This document shows, piece by piece, positions 19,836 to 31,274 of a stretch of DNA of 64,000 nucleotides (position 1 is the first letter of the stretch; every line of letters begins with the position of its first letter). The notes below the pieces were generated by a model. The model ran no database searches. It was not told the origin of the DNA and saw only the letters and a program-made list of their open reading frames with translations. Made by a program: the position numbers and the translations under genes. The stretch is from positions 31,237,118 through 31,301,117 of the forward strand of contig OX243815.1 in the NCBI GenBank assembly GCA_945859605.1. Reading direction: 5' to 3'. The DNA comes from Lumbricus rubellus. Taxonomy: Eukaryota > Annelida > Clitellata > Crassiclitellata > Lumbricidae.

Positions 19836-22800
19836 TCAACAGTTAGTGTCGAGTATCAGAGAACGCAAACGTAACTTAAAAAGACTAAGACTAGGCAGCA
19901 GTCTAATGGAAATAGGAATAACATTCCATGTTTGAACTCCACTGTATTTAACAGAGAAGCGTCGAGTATTTGTGTGGGCATAGGGCAAATGGTAGGAATC
20001 AGCGTGTCTGGTATGGTATGAGTGCACCTCAGTAGTATGGATAAAAAAATTCTTAAACACAGGAGGTAATAGGCTATGGAAATATTTAAACATGAATTCA
20101 CCTATCTGCATCTGTCTAATTTGGTAAACATTGAGAAGGCTGTATTCGTGGAATTTAGATTCAGTCGAAGTTCCATAGGGCAAGTTTGCTATATATCTAA
20201 TTGCTCGCTTTTGGAGCTTCATTAAATCCAGAAGACTAGATTTATAGGTAGAGGCCCATATTATGTTACAGTATGTGAGGTAAGGGTATATGAGTGAGTA
20301 ATACAAAGTAAGACGAATTTGGGGAGGCACTAGCTGGGAGGTACGGGATAATATTCCAAGATTTTTAGCGATTTTATTAGTTACAGTTTTTATGTGGTCT
20401 TTCCAGGTTAGGTGTTGATCTACATACACTCCTAAAAATTTGGTTGATATTACCTGGGTGAGTGGGACCCCTTCAATGCACACCCCCAGGTTTCCTGTAT
20501 GACAACTCTTTCTATGGGATTTAAAAATTATATAATTAGTTTTATCCAGATTTAACGACAGTTTATTAGCATGGAACCATTCGGCTACATTTTTCAATTC
20601 AAAGTTGACGTCATTAAATAGAGTTTCAAGAGATGAGCTGGAGTAAAATACATTAGTGTCATCAGCGAAGAGTATAAAGTACAACAGAGAAGATGCATTA
20701 GGGAGATCATTGACATAGATCAGGAACAGCAAAGGACCGAGAATTGACCCCTGGGGTACTCCAAAATTAATTTGCCGAAGGTTAGATAGAGCACCATTAC
20801 AGGAAACCAATTGAGATCGATTAGTAAAATAACTTGAGAACCAATTTAATTGGGTGCCCCGGATCCCATAAGTGCTTAGTTTTTTTAGTAAGATATCATG
20901 ATTAACAGTGTCAAATGCTTTTGCCAGGTCGAAAAAGATTCCTATTGCGTACTGGTTATTTTCAATTGCATTGGAGATTTTGTCTTGCATACTCATTAGG
21001 GGCATGTAGGTAGAGTGCCCGGATTGGAAACCATATTGAGAAGGGAAGAGAACATTTCCCTTAGAAAAGAAATTATTTAGACGTACATACATAGCTTTTT
21101 CAAAAAATTTTGAGAAAAATGGTAGTACTGAAATTGGTCTATAGTTTGTTACATCGTCTTTAATCCCTTTTTTATAAACTGGAACCACTTTGGCAATTTT
21201 TAAAGAATGGGGAACTATCCCAGTGCTAAAAGAACAGTTTATTATACCTGATAAAAGATGGGCAACCGCGGGTAGCGAGTAAAGTGCAATACCAGGATCA
21301 ATATCATCAACTCCTTTGCCGTGTGAACAATTAATGGAGTGCCCAAGTTGGATAATTTCCTCTGGGGAGGTTTCACTGAGTCCAAATGATTCAATAAGTG
21401 ATGAAGGCATAAATTTCTCAAAGGAGGTCGTGGCATTGGGGAGTTTAGCTGCAAGTGTCTGGGCTATCTCTGTGAAGTATGAATTAAATTTGTTTGCCAT
21501 GGACCCAGGGTCAGAAACCTTCACCCCATCGACTGTTAGAGATAAGACATTTTTATCTACGTTATCGTTTGTACCCATAAGAGTTCGCAAGAGGCTCCAG
21601 GTTTTCTTCAAATTATTGCTATGCTTACAGAATTCTGAGGCATAATAATTTTTCTCAGCTTGAATTCTCAGTGATTTAAATTTGTTTCTATAAGAAACAA
21701 ACTTGAGCTTATTACTATCATTTGGGCTTTTTATAAACTTCAGATATAGCGCAGATTTTTTCCTACAGGATTTAAGGAGACCCTTTGTCATCCAAGGTTT
21801 TTTGGGAGTGGAATTTCGTCCGTACTTATTTTGAATAAGAGGGAAAAATTCATTATAGGACTCCATGTATTTGGATTGGAATAAATCGTACGCCTCGTTA
21901 GCATTTTGGTTAGCACAGGCTTCCAAGACGGGGGACCAATCAATTTGGGCAAGGGCTTCATTAAAAGCAATTTTATTTGACTCCGTGAATAGTCGATGAG
22001 TACCAACAGGAGGTTTGTTAAAAGGCAGAGGACCATAATCAAACTGAGCTAGAATAGGCAGATGGTCAGAGATATCAATAGCTAGGATGGATGACTTAGT
22101 TAGTTTTGGCCATGTGTTAGTGAAAATATTATCTATAAGAGTGGAAGAGTTGCAAGTAATTCTCGTTGGTCTGGTGGTGGCAGGTAGCAAATGATGTGAG
22201 GTCATGCAACTGTAAAATTCAGCAGTACTCCTATGCTCTGCGATTTTTAACAAGTCCACATTGAAGTCTCCCATCAATAATAGATCCTTAGACTTTTTAT
22301 AGAGTTTAGTTAGTAAGCAATCTAAGTCATTCACAAAGTCATTAAGATTATGATCTGGTGGTCTATAGATAATTCCCGTAGTCATGGATCCTATTTTTAG
22401 ATGAATTTTCAGGAAGTATCCTTCAAATGATGGGAATGAGGTCATGGGGCCCTGATCTGAGACATCTATAATTTCGTAAGAAATTCCCTCTTTAACCAGG
22501 AAGCCCACCCCTCCACCTCCCTGAGAAGAACCTCTTGATTTATGGATAAAGTTGTATCCAGGTATGTTAATCAAGTCGACATTATTTTCCTCCAGCCAAG
22601 TTTCAGAAAGCCCCAAAATGGACACTGGGAGAATATTTAATAGATCTCTGATCTCAGGTAATTTTGGTAATATGCTTCGACAGTTTATATGCATAACAGA
22701 TAGACAATTGGGGGAAGTAGAGAAGTCCGGTTGCAGGGAATGTGGGGTAATATAGGTACTATCATAGGTTATATCATTGAAATAATTACTATCAGGATCA

Positions 22801-23156
22801 AGATCAGGACAGTTTAATAAAGGGCGGTTTTCAAATTCATTAACAAACAATTTCAGGCGTGGTCCAGAAGAATTACATAGCAAGGGATGGGACCTATTTT
22901 GATCATTATATTGTACACGGTCTAGGCAATTCACCTCATCATCAACATCACAACAAAAGGGGAGTTCCCTGTCAATACAGGTGGGACATAGGCATACTTT
23001 TCCTACGCAGAGTGAACAAGAATCATCCCTAGAGTGCAGGGGACAATGTGCCTTCAATTGATGGTCATTATTAGTTGGCTCAATTCCTGTATCAATCGAA
23101 GCTATGTGGAAAACGTGCTGGGAGTGTACACACACAAAAACCCCCCAAAAAAACAA
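19836..23156 (-). CDS. LINE ORF2: apurinic endonuclease plus reverse transcriptase
   Basis: About 1,106 codons are open. From the N-terminal side: a Cys-rich stretch (CSLCVGKVCLCPTC, then CC and C) with zinc-binding spacing; an APE-type endonuclease (MHINCRSILPKL, LSETWLEENN, GDFNVDLL, SDHLPILAQFDY); a reverse transcriptase (VVPVYKKG, NYRPISVLPFFSKFFEK, FDLAKAFDTVNHDILL, GVPQGSILGPLLFLIYVNDL, catalytic LFADDTNVF); and the C-terminal domain typical of the CR1/L2 group (KFLGVYVDQHLTWKDHI). The product nicks target DNA and copies element RNA. The frame at 23156 opens on TTG. The first methionine comes only at the start of the endonuclease (VMHINCRS, about residue 153), so the Cys-rich segment is translated only if a non-AUG start, splicing or ORF1 coupling is used. 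Confidence 0.92.
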   Translation of the reverse strand: MFFWGVFVCVHSQHVFHIASIDTGIEPTNNDHQLKAHCPLHSRDDSCSLCVGKVCLCPTCIDRELPFCCDVDDEVNCLDRVQYNDQNRSHPLLCNSSGPRLKLFVNEFENRPLLNCPDLDPDSNYFNDITYDSTYITPHSLQPDFSTSPNCLSVMHINCRSILPKLPEIRDLLNILPVSILGLSETWLEENNVDLINIPGYNFIHKSRGSSQGGGGVGFLVKEGISYEIIDVSDQGPMTSFPSFEGYFLKIHLKIGSMTTGIIYRPPDHNLNDFVNDLDCLLTKLYKKSKDLLLMGDFNVDLLKIAEHRSTAEFYSCMTSHHLLPATTRPTRITCNSSTLIDNIFTNTWPKLTKSSILAIDISDHLPILAQFDYGPLPFNKPPVGTHRLFTESNKIAFNEALAQIDWSPVLEACANQNANEAYDLFQSKYMESYNEFFPLIQNKYGRNSTPKKPWMTKGLLKSCRKKSALYLKFIKSPNDSNKLKFVSYRNKFKSLRIQAEKNYYASEFCKHSNNLKKTWSLLRTLMGTNDNVDKNVLSLTVDGVKVSDPGSMANKFNSYFTEIAQTLAAKLPNATTSFEKFMPSSLIESFGLSETSPEEIIQLGHSINCSHGKGVDDIDPGIALYSLPAVAHLLSGIINCSFSTGIVPHSLKIAKVVPVYKKGIKDDVTNYRPISVLPFFSKFFEKAMYVRLNNFFSKGNVLFPSQYGFQSGHSTYMPLMSMQDKISNAIENNQYAIGIFFDLAKAFDTVNHDILLKKLSTYGIRGTQLNWFSSYFTNRSQLVSCNGALSNLRQINFGVPQGSILGPLLFLIYVNDLPNASSLLYFILFADDTNVFYSSSSLETLFNDVNFELKNVAEWFHANKLSLNLDKTNYIIFKSHRKSCHTGNLGVCIEGVPLTQVISTKFLGVYVDQHLTWKDHIKTVTNKIAKNLGILSRTSQLVPPQIRLTLYYSLIYPYLTYCNIIWASTYKSSLLDLMKLQKRAIRYIANLPYGTSTESKFHEYSLLNVYQIRQMQIGEFMFKYFHSLLPPVFKNFFIHTTEVHSYHTRHADSYHLPYAHTNTRRFSVKYSGVQTWNVIPISIRLLPSLSLFKLRLRSLILDTNC

Positions 23157-23974
23157 TAATCACAACTAAAAAGCGACAAAATACCAAAACAAGCCTACCT
23201 TATCTAACCAGATACAAGGTGGCTGGTCCACGACCAAACGCGCACAAAACATACACAAGCAGCAAATATCACGATCTAACCATCAGTAATCGTGTATATC
23301 ATCGTCATTATTTGCCTACTCAATTGACCCACTAAGGTGTGTACCCGAAGAAAGCAGTTAAATCTAGATAATCAACAACCAAGTAACGCATGATGGTAGG
23401 CCTAAGACTAAACTAAATTCAAACAGTAAATATTCCAATTGTGAATCAAGAACTAGAAGCAAAAACGTTTAAACTAAGCAAAGAAAAACAACAGAATCCG
23501 TCCTTATAAATGTGACAATCATTCGTCTACAATTCTGAGCAGGCCTAATTGTAGTATTTAGATATCGCGTCTGGTAAGACTAGGCCTATTTCGGTTATGA
23601 TACAGGCAGATCCGGAATGGCGATTTCAAGATCATTACACATAATTATAGGTAACTGTATTACACAGCGATTTCTCTTAATTGCTGTCCTTGAAAATTAT
23701 TGCCTAGCTAAATGCAAAAAGGGTTAACTTATAGATTACGAGGTAATCTAGTAGGTTAAATTGGCAGTGTGCCTAATTTGACAAGACATAATTATTAATA
23801 AATCAATAAACCACAGATTTAACGAGTTACATACATTTTGAGGCCTTCATAGGCTAGATTAAGTTTGCAAATAGTACATACGGACTCGATTGATAGAGAT
23901 GAGAGGGAGCAAGGGGAATATGTTTCCCTCGGGTCCTTGTAGGAGAAGAGGAGGCAGGCAAGGGCGTCGATCGT
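23157..23974 (-). other. Gap between LINE ORF1 and ORF2
   Basis: 818 bases with no coding potential that I recognise on either strand. The gap is long for a LINE of this group. It may include an insertion, an intron, or flanking DNA if the two ORFs come from different copies. TAGGCCTA occurs near 23398 and 23579. Confidence 0.4.
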
Positions 23975-24721
23975 CTATTCCAATCCCTCTAGTTCAGTCA
24001 GAGAGGAAATTCTCGTCGGCTTTTCAGATACAGATTCAGATTTCTTGCAGAAGACTTTCCCGCCGATCGTCCAGGATGAGTTAAGTTTGTGAGTCTTAAC
24101 GAGATGTCTTGCTCTGGCGTAGATCTGGGAGTTAATCCTGGTGAGATGTTCAGCGATGTAGATACCAGTTGATCCAGAGGTGCGCTTTTCCCGGACGGTC
24201 TTCCTGGCAAAGAGGACCATGTCCCTCACTCGCCTTGTTGAGAAGCCCACCACCAGAGGCCGGTGCTTTGCTTTCCCCTGGGAGGGGATCCGAAATGCAA
24301 AGGATATGTCACTTACGTCGACCTGGAGGTTCATGGTGTTGGTACAGAGATCGACAACCTCCTGGATGTTTGGTCCGGCCTGGGCTGAACCAGCGTAGTC
24401 CGTGGATGAAGCTTCTTCAAGGCCATGGATGACGATGTTATTAAGTCTAGATATGTTTTCCATTTCCTCGACCTTGCCACGCAGAAGTAGGTTTTCGGCT
24501 TCGAGCGAGGATAGGCGATGATTTTGTTCCTTTAGTTCGTCTGCGAGAACTTCTCGAGTCACCTTCTCCACGACTTTTTCGAGGTTTGCCGTGTATTTCG
24601 ACAAAACTTTTTCCACAATGTCCTCGATTAATGGGGTCATACCGGATTTTATTGTATCCATCACGTGTTGGTCTTGTAGCATGTCTATCAGGTCGTCGGT
24701 TTTAAATCCTTTTTTCGACAT
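23975..24721 (-). CDS. LINE ORF1-like RNA-binding protein
   Basis: 248 codons from ATG at 24721. An N-terminal helical and coiled-coil region (about 25-95; EKVTREVLADELKEQNHRLS, SLEAENLLLRGKVEEMENIS) is followed by an RRM-like module (NNIVIHGLEE; RPLVVGFSTRRVRDMVLFAR) and a C-terminal region with IYIAEHLTRINSQIYARAR. This order matches ORF1 nucleic-acid chaperones of Jockey/CR1-type LINEs, which coat the element RNA. It lies upstream of ORF2 on the same strand. Their membership in the same copy is likely but not proved, because of the 818-base gap. Confidence 0.75.
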   Translation of the reverse strand: MSKKGFKTDDLIDMLQDQHVMDTIKSGMTPLIEDIVEKVLSKYTANLEKVVEKVTREVLADELKEQNHRLSSLEAENLLLRGKVEEMENISRLNNIVIHGLEEASSTDYAGSAQAGPNIQEVVDLCTNTMNLQVDVSDISFAFRIPSQGKAKHRPLVVGFSTRRVRDMVLFARKTVREKRTSGSTGIYIAEHLTRINSQIYARARHLVKTHKLNSSWTIGGKVFCKKSESVSEKPTRISSLTELEGLE

Positions 24722-26445
24722 TTTACACGAATATTTGATGAACCAAAGAGGTGACGAACTAATCCTCTCGTATATAGTAACGAAATATTGGGTTTAGTTA
24801 GACAATGACGGCTACTTTATGAGGTTTAAAACTTAAATTTTCGCGCTGGTCGTAATCCAACCACCCACCTAGCCGGCCATCTAGCGAGTATATCAGCAAG
24901 CACATATAGCATAGTATAGCAAGCACATATAGCATAGGCCTAAGTCTTTTTAAGGAACCCATAGAAAAGTCTTCCCTATCATAACCCAACGTCATGTAGA
25001 TCATAGTCTGACCCCCAGTTAGTTTTACACAATCCTCATAACCCTAAGAATGTTTCTAATGTAGGACTGTGTGAAGATTGGTTGTTTGTTGGACAATAAT
25101 CGTACATTTTAGAATGCATTGCGTCTTCACATTAATTTGTCCATCGTAGGAGTGACTATATTATAGATAGTTTTGCCGTAACACGTGAATAGCCTAACAG
25201 CCTTGTAAACGGCCTCATATTAATAGGCCTATTAAATTAGTCTGGCCTTGTGTAAGCAATTCTGATATTGAACTCTCCATGCAGTTAAGATGAAGGCGCA
25301 TATAGGCTATAGGTCTATATAGACCTCAATCGTGCATTTTTGAGGATAAGCCCGCATTGCCAAGTCTATGAGCTTACATGCCATCTAGTGCATGTATAAT
25401 AATAGTCTGACCAATCTTCACATACACTTGTCTATTCCGTACAAGATAGGAATAAGCATATAGTCCGTTTCTGCGTACAAACTTAGTAGGCCTATACACG
25501 CCTATCAGCCATAACATGCGCATTTAGTCCAGTGCTATGTAACTAAGACCACGAGTGTAACTATAAGGGTCGGTGTTGAATCGCCTGCACAGTGCAAACG
25601 TCTGCAATCTGTTTGCCATGGCATGGGTGCACTGCATGTGATTGACGTAACCTATACTGTTTTCAGATCAGAAAAAGTTTCGTAAATAAAATATTCTGGT
25701 GAATTTGACGTTTTCTCCGTTTTTTCCTCAATATAGCCTAGATCTTTCTGATAACGTCATGCACCCACCCCTGATATGATTAACTATAGCCTATAGACCT
25801 AAATTTAACATTTGAAAAGAGCACATCAACTTTCCACATCGCTTTTCCCAGAGTATTGAAGAAACAAGAGGGACGCCGTTGCTTACTTGCTATGTGACCT
25901 ATAAAAGTTGGGCTCACATTGTGCTCATAGCGGCCTTTAGCGCGTCACTAGTTGCAACTATAGTGGCGCAAGAGAGGCCGCCCTAAGTAGGCTACACTGA
26001 ACATGGATGTCTTGGTAAGACCTCCTGCAACCTGGTGGCTCTTCATGCGTGACATCATAACATGCCTCCTATTATTTTATAGACTCTGCCTTAATTTGTC
26101 GACTCAACAGTGAACACGCTTCTGGTCTCGCCAGTCTTTGGAAAACCGCTTCGTCCGGGTGGGAATCAGCAACACACCCCTCACCGCCCCCCCCCCCCGA
26201 TCGAGCCACAACTGCTGCGGCGCTCATCTGTTGGTCTTCTACTTTCGTAACTGCCAGCATGACGACGAACAATTATTTATGGGCCTCATGGGCGGAGACA
26301 TAGAGGGAGGGACAGAGGGGATGGTCCCCCTCAATCAATGTGTTGGGAGGATCTCCTTGCATTTCCCCCCCCCCCAATCGTTAAGTGCTAAGACATGCAC
26401 ACTTCACATGAAGACACAGGACCTTGCTGGAGAGGTGAATCGGTG
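24722..26445. other. Intergenic DNA without recognised gene
   Basis: No convincing coding sequence. It contains three copies of TAGGCCTA (24938, 25225, 25488), several TAGGCTA/TAGCCTA near-matches, and poly-C runs near 26187 and 26369. Confidence 0.5.
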
Positions 26446-27192
26446 TACAGCACCTTGGTGGATCGGTGCACAGGCAGCACAGCACCTTTGTGGATCGGTG
26501 CATAGCACCTTGGTGGATCGGTGCACAGCACCTTGGTGGATCGGTGCATAGTACCATGGTGGATCGGTGCACAGCACCTTGGTGGATCGGTGCATAGTAC
26601 CTTGGTGGACCGGTGCACAGCACCTTGGTGGATCGGTGCATAGCACCTTTGTGGATCGGTGCACAGCACCTTGGTGGACCGGTGCACAGCACCTTGGTGG
26701 ATCGGTGCATAGTACCATGGTGGATCGGTGCACAGCACTTTGGTGGATCGGTGCGCAGCACCTTGGTGGATCGGTGCACAGCACTTTGGTGGATCGGTGC
26801 ACATCACCTTTGTGGATGGGTGCACAGCACCTTGGTGGATCGGTGCACAGCACCATGGTGGATCGGTGCACAGCACCTTGGTGGATCGGTGCATAGCACC
26901 TTGGTGGATCGGTGCACAGCACCTTGGTGGATCGGTGCATAGTACCATGGTGGATCGGTGCACAGCACCTTTGTGGATCGGTGCACAGCACCTTTGTGGA
27001 TCGGTGCACAGCACCTTTGTGGATCGGTGCACATCACCTTTATGGATCGGTGCACAGCACCTTGGTGGATCGGTGTACAGCACCTTGGTGAATAGGCGCA
27101 AAAGAACTAGGTATATAGGTGTACAGCACCTTTGTGGATCAGTGCACAGCATCTTGGTGGACTGGTGCACAACACCTTGATGGATCGGTGCC
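26446..27192 (+). repeat. 23-bp minisatellite, about 32 copies
   Basis: A tandem unit of the form gtgcacagcaccttggtggatcg with scattered substitutions (catagcacc, cctttgtgg, ccatggtgg); the copies become more diverged near the right end. Because 23 is not divisible by 3 and the unit lacks stops, long open frames exist on both strands (up to 260 codons). These are shadows of the repeat. No flanking gene seen. Confidence 0.95.
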
Positions 27193-27417
27193 TAGATCCT
27201 TCCGATCGGATTGTTGGCTCAATATCAGCTTTCATTTAATAAGCTGTGCGATAAAGTGAATTAGTTAAACAAAAAATTCTTAGGTCTACTTTTACCTTCG
27301 ATTTTGTAAGAGATCAGTGACACGTAGGCCTATAGCAAGTTAACTGATTTGCATGTTGATCAGTTTGTTAGTCTAATCATGAAAATTGCAAAAAAATAGA
27401 AAACCTTCCGTTTCATT

Positions 27418-27596
27418 TCGAATTTCCGCTTCCTTCTGATCGACGCTTTTGATGATTTTCTGTTCCCAATGAGAAATTCATCGTTCATTCGATCATTGGT
27501 CGATTTGTTCTTTCAAAAGAAACATTTCTTTTATCGAATTTCCTCTTCTTCTGATCGACATACCAGCGTATTCGATGATTTTCTGCAACTTCGTCC
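27418..27596 (+). repeat. Tandem duplication, unit about 118 bp
   Basis: A block around 27418-27465 (gaatttccgcttccttctga, gatgattttctg) recurs at 27536-27594 (gaatttcctcttcttctga, gatgattttctg). Non-coding, as far as I can see. Confidence 0.55.
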
Positions 27597-27744
27597 ATTT
27601 CTTGTAAGTTGATTTTCTAAGTATTAAATGAAAAGGAACTCGTCTCCAAGTCTCCGAGACACGCAACAATCAACTATGACGTCATCGGATAAACGACCAC
27701 AAGAGGACGTCATACATAATAGGCCTATAGTAACAGTCTGCAAC

Positions 27745-28152
27745 CGCTCCTTAGTCTACCCGCTCTTTGGAACGGACTCCCAACATACCTCCGCCTGTTC
27801 ATTCATCCTCCTACCTCCTCAATCTTCCCCCCAAATTCAACCTCTCCTCCGCTTGCACTCTCCTCTGCTGCTTTCCATTCACGACTGAAAACCGAACTCT
27901 TCAAACTATCCTATCCAGATTCCAATCAGGTTCCATCATCCAACTGCCACCATCACCGACAACCACCGTAGCACCACGCTGTCTCCTCGGCTTGACCTCC
28001 CCGGATTTTGACCTGGCATCGGAACGAAAACGGCAGCTCTGGCTATTGCGGACTTGATTTGATATAGCGCCGGTGAATAAGCTGGTCTCCCTGACGTGCT
28101 TTTGTGGGCGTTGAGAAATTCTCGAAGATTTACATTACATTACATTACATAG
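27745..28152 (+). mobile_element. LINE 3'-end fragment with (TTACA)n tail
   Basis: One frame reads LPALWNGLPTYLRL and, after an interval, SAAFHSRLKTELFKL. These are the W-N-x-L-P and F-K-x-x-L-K-T-x-L-F signatures seen at the extreme C-terminus of many CR1/Rex/L2-like ORF2 proteins. A 3' UTR with tatagcgcc and a (TTACA)n tail (28129-28152) follow. Upstream ORF2 domains are absent, so this is a 5'-truncated copy. Confidence 0.5.
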
Positions 28153-29200
28153 TAGGCTACTACGTCATCAGAGTTGTGGATGAACATAAAACGACTCAAT
28201 TAGCAACTGTGATCGAGATTTCAGAGATAAGCATAAAACTGAACAATCATGCCTTGCACTTGAAGACTGTTGCTCATTCACTTATTGTTGAGCAACAATC
28301 CGAACATTCGAGTTGGTGGACGTGTGACAACTGATTTTTTTGCGTCTCTTTCGAGATTTTCGTGATGTTCTTTTTCAGCAATTCAAACAAGTTACGCATG
28401 CATCTATTTCGTATAATAATGTTCAATTACAAAATGTTCACGTAAGGCAAATATCAAATCTCCGTTTCTCATATATCTACTTTCTAAGACTAGGCCTATC
28501 TACTAATAGTTATAGACTAGCTGGAGTCTACCTATCGTCTCTCTTGTCCGTCTTGGTCAATGCTCATTCCAGTTCATTCACATGAGTCGATCTATATGCA
28601 ATCGTTGATGCTGTCCTTCAAACTCAATCATGATGGCTTCTGGTTTAAAAAACATTGTTTAAATCTTTAAAATCAATCATTGCTCAGTATAACCACTATT
28701 CATCAAGGAAGATCAGCCAATAACTCTTCTCTAATCATACTTAAAACTACAACTTTTCTTCCTTACCGCAATGAGCTCTTTGCTTTGAAGGATTTGGACT
28801 TAAATTCACTCCCTATAGCCTATCTGTGTTTGTTCTGCATAATCACTAGTGTATACTTCTGTCATTCTCTGTAACTTGTTTTTGCTTAGTCACCATAATT
28901 ATGTCTCTCATTAAACAGTTAATTTTATGGACAACCTAGTCCAATTAGGTGAGGGAATTAGCCTTCTTAGGACAACTCATCTAGCACTTCTTCTGCATGC
29001 TCCATCTCATCTGTAGAATGTCAACAGATAAAATACACACGTTGATCATCAGATTATAATCTAAAGCACCAAACACATGTATCAAACTGATATTTAATGC
29101 TGGTCAGAGAAACTGCAAACTACACTCCATTCACGCAAGTCTGACAAAATTCCTAACTGTTCAGTTTTTTTAAACACATCAGATCGTTACGACAAAAACA
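28153..29200. other. Intergenic DNA, no feature recognised
   Basis: AT-rich sequence with only short chance frames; TAGGCCTA at 28490. Confidence 0.4.
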
Positions 29201-29208
29201 ATTCTCAC

Positions 29209-29490
29209 CATGGGCGTCCGCAGCGAGGCGCAAGTGCGCCCCCCTGGATTTTTCACAAAGTGGAAAATAAATTTAGATTATTTGGTTGTGATTGTTACAA
29301 CGCGATTTCAATGGATTCGTTCTACAAGTTGAACCTATATATCTTTCTTTGGGCGCATAACGTATTATGTAGGCTATAGGATTCTTTTGTGGTAATATGG
29401 AAATTCAAACTGTCACCCATTAAATTTAGACCATGTGACAATTATTAAAAACTTTGCGCCCCCCTAGAAAAATTCCTGCGGACGCCCATG
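29209..29490. mobile_element. hAT-type MITE, 282 bp
   Basis: Terminal inverted repeats CATGGGCGTCCGCAG and CTGCGGACGCCCATG, with inner gcgcccccct sequence at both ends. A perfect 8-bp target duplication attctcac is at 29201-29208 and 29491-29498. It shares the CATGGGCG start with the MITE at 10386-10552. No ORF. Confidence 0.9.
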
Positions 29491-29857
29491 ATTCTCACTT
29501 CGAAAATAACAGATTACAAAACAGGACAAATGCATTGAACATCAAACTAGACAACTTGGGTACACTCAGTTTCCATGAAATATAAATGCAAAGGCAAAAA
29601 AATTATGTTTTACATCCAATGCATAATGATTACACTTCTTCATGTCAGCAAATGCTAACAAGAATTCAAACTGAGCCATACGCAACAAATACGGTAAACA
29701 CAGCACCGTCTATCGAGTCAATGCACAAATTCTAAGGTAAAATTTCTGTAATTGGAAGTGGCACGAAAAGTCACAGTAGCAGAGATGGAAGCAGTAATAC
29801 AATAGTAGCAGGAAGATTGGAGTAGCATATAACTAATAATGGGTTTTGTAGCAATAT

Positions 29858-30370
29858 TAGTAATAATAATAATAATAATAATAATAATCTCTCTCACTCA
29901 GTTCCTTTCATTCCTTTCGGAACATCGAGCGACAAGATTTCTCCATTCTGCACAATCGGCTGCGATATTTGCTGCTTCATTCCAGTTGATACCCATCTCC
30001 ATTAGATCCTCCTTGAATGTGCTTCTCCAGGTCTTTTTCGGTCATCCTCTGCTCCTCCTTCCTCCCTCTGGTTTCCGTGTCATCACCTCACTCGCGGGCC
30101 TCTACGCTGGCATACGATGTATGTGTCTGGTCATTCTTCTACGTCTCATTTCCACAATTGTTTCCATCTCCATTGATCCCGCCATTCTAAGGACTTCCTC
30201 GTTTCTTACGCAATCTCTCCAAGTTACACTCAGAATGGTTCTTAGACATCTCCTGTGGAAGACATTCAGCCTATGCGAGATCTTTTTTGTTCCCTTCCAA
30301 GTTTCACAAGCGTAAATTACCGTTGGGACCAGAATTGCGTTGTACAGTTGCATCTTGGTGTTTCTGCTTA
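29858..30370 (-). pseudogene. Decayed 3' fragment of a second LINE (RTE/I-like), (ATT)n tail
   Basis: The minus strand encodes the C-terminal part of an endonuclease/reverse-transcriptase polyprotein: LYNAILVPTVIYACETWKGT, RLNVFHRRCLRTIL, TWRDCVRNEEVL, then after RMPA a TAG and further on a TGA in the same frame, and KKTWRSTFKEDLMEMGINWN close to the end. A (TTA)n microsatellite (29859-29889) forms the 3' tail. The copy is severely 5'-truncated with two in-frame stops, so it is dead. Confidence 0.75.
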
Positions 30371-31274
30371 TTGTTTTTGAATTAAACTAATAATATTCTT
30401 ATTAATAATTAATTCATCAATGCAAGTCAGCATTTAAAAATAAACCACATTTTAGAGTGAGTAATACTGCATTACAACAACTCAAGTTCAATCCTGAAGT
30501 TTACAACACAAGATTATTGTAAAAAGTCATTTAACTCGCATTCCCTTGCTTTGAAGTATGACTGACATACTCACTAAAAAATAAAGCCATCAAATATCAA
30601 GACTAACTGTTTCTCAAAACAACAGCAACTACTGACTCAACATCCAAACTAACCATAAAACACTCAGCTGGTTTGAGTTTGGTATTGTCATTTAACATCA
30701 GTGTCTAGTGTGTGTAAGGAAAATGGAAGAATTGTGCGGCTCGATCGTAAAATGTCGTAAAATGTCTGATGATAAAGGATGAAATCATTGCTAAAGATAA
30801 AGAACAAAGTTGGTGGATAATTATTACAAAATTACAAAATATGTTGCAGATGCACTTTACAAAAATTCTGCAAAATCTGGAACACAGCAGTAAGTCATGG
30901 ATCATCATGACTCAATTCCTTGTATAAAAAAACCAATAATGCACAAAGCCAAGTCAGAGAAAAAACTTTTAATTCAATTGTAATTAATTATTAATTACAA
31001 CTGATCACACTTGTTAACTACAGGAAAATTAATTGAGTCTAACACAGGCAATGTATTCTACACTTTCAAAATAGCTTTAAATGTGGCTGATAATTGACAC
31101 AGATAATTATAAAGCTATACATGTAAATCTTTGGCAAACTTACAAAAGAGGTAAAATCACAATTTAGAGTAAACATCTGTGATTAAATTTTAAAACTGCT
31201 TACGGTCAGAATTGGGATAACGAGGATAAATAAAAGCTGTCAAGGAAGGATGGTAGAGGTTTGCGATGATATAT
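30371..31274. other. Spacer downstream of the PRPP synthetase gene
   Basis: AT-rich DNA with no recognised gene. The segment adjoining 31275 presumably holds the 3' UTR of the minus-strand gene. Confidence 0.4.

Larger units (their letters stand above)
19363..24721 (-). mobile_element. Near-complete non-LTR retrotransposon (CR1/L2/Daphne-like LINE)
   Basis: On the minus strand: ORF1 (24721-23975), an 818-base gap, ORF2 (23156-19836), a 3' UTR of about 470 bases, and a terminal run of ATTTG/TTTGA pentamers (19362-19384 as read on plus). A short 3' microsatellite rather than poly-A is typical of CR1/L2-group LINEs. The 3' UTR includes gacccaaaagggtc-type sequence that recurs in a truncated relative at about 40890. 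The 5' limit and target duplication were not resolved. Both ORFs are open, so the copy may be recent. Confidence 0.8.

Noticed and set aside
26381..27180. Frames up to 260 codons on both strands
   Set aside because: Shadows of the 23-bp minisatellite with no start context or flanking gene structure.
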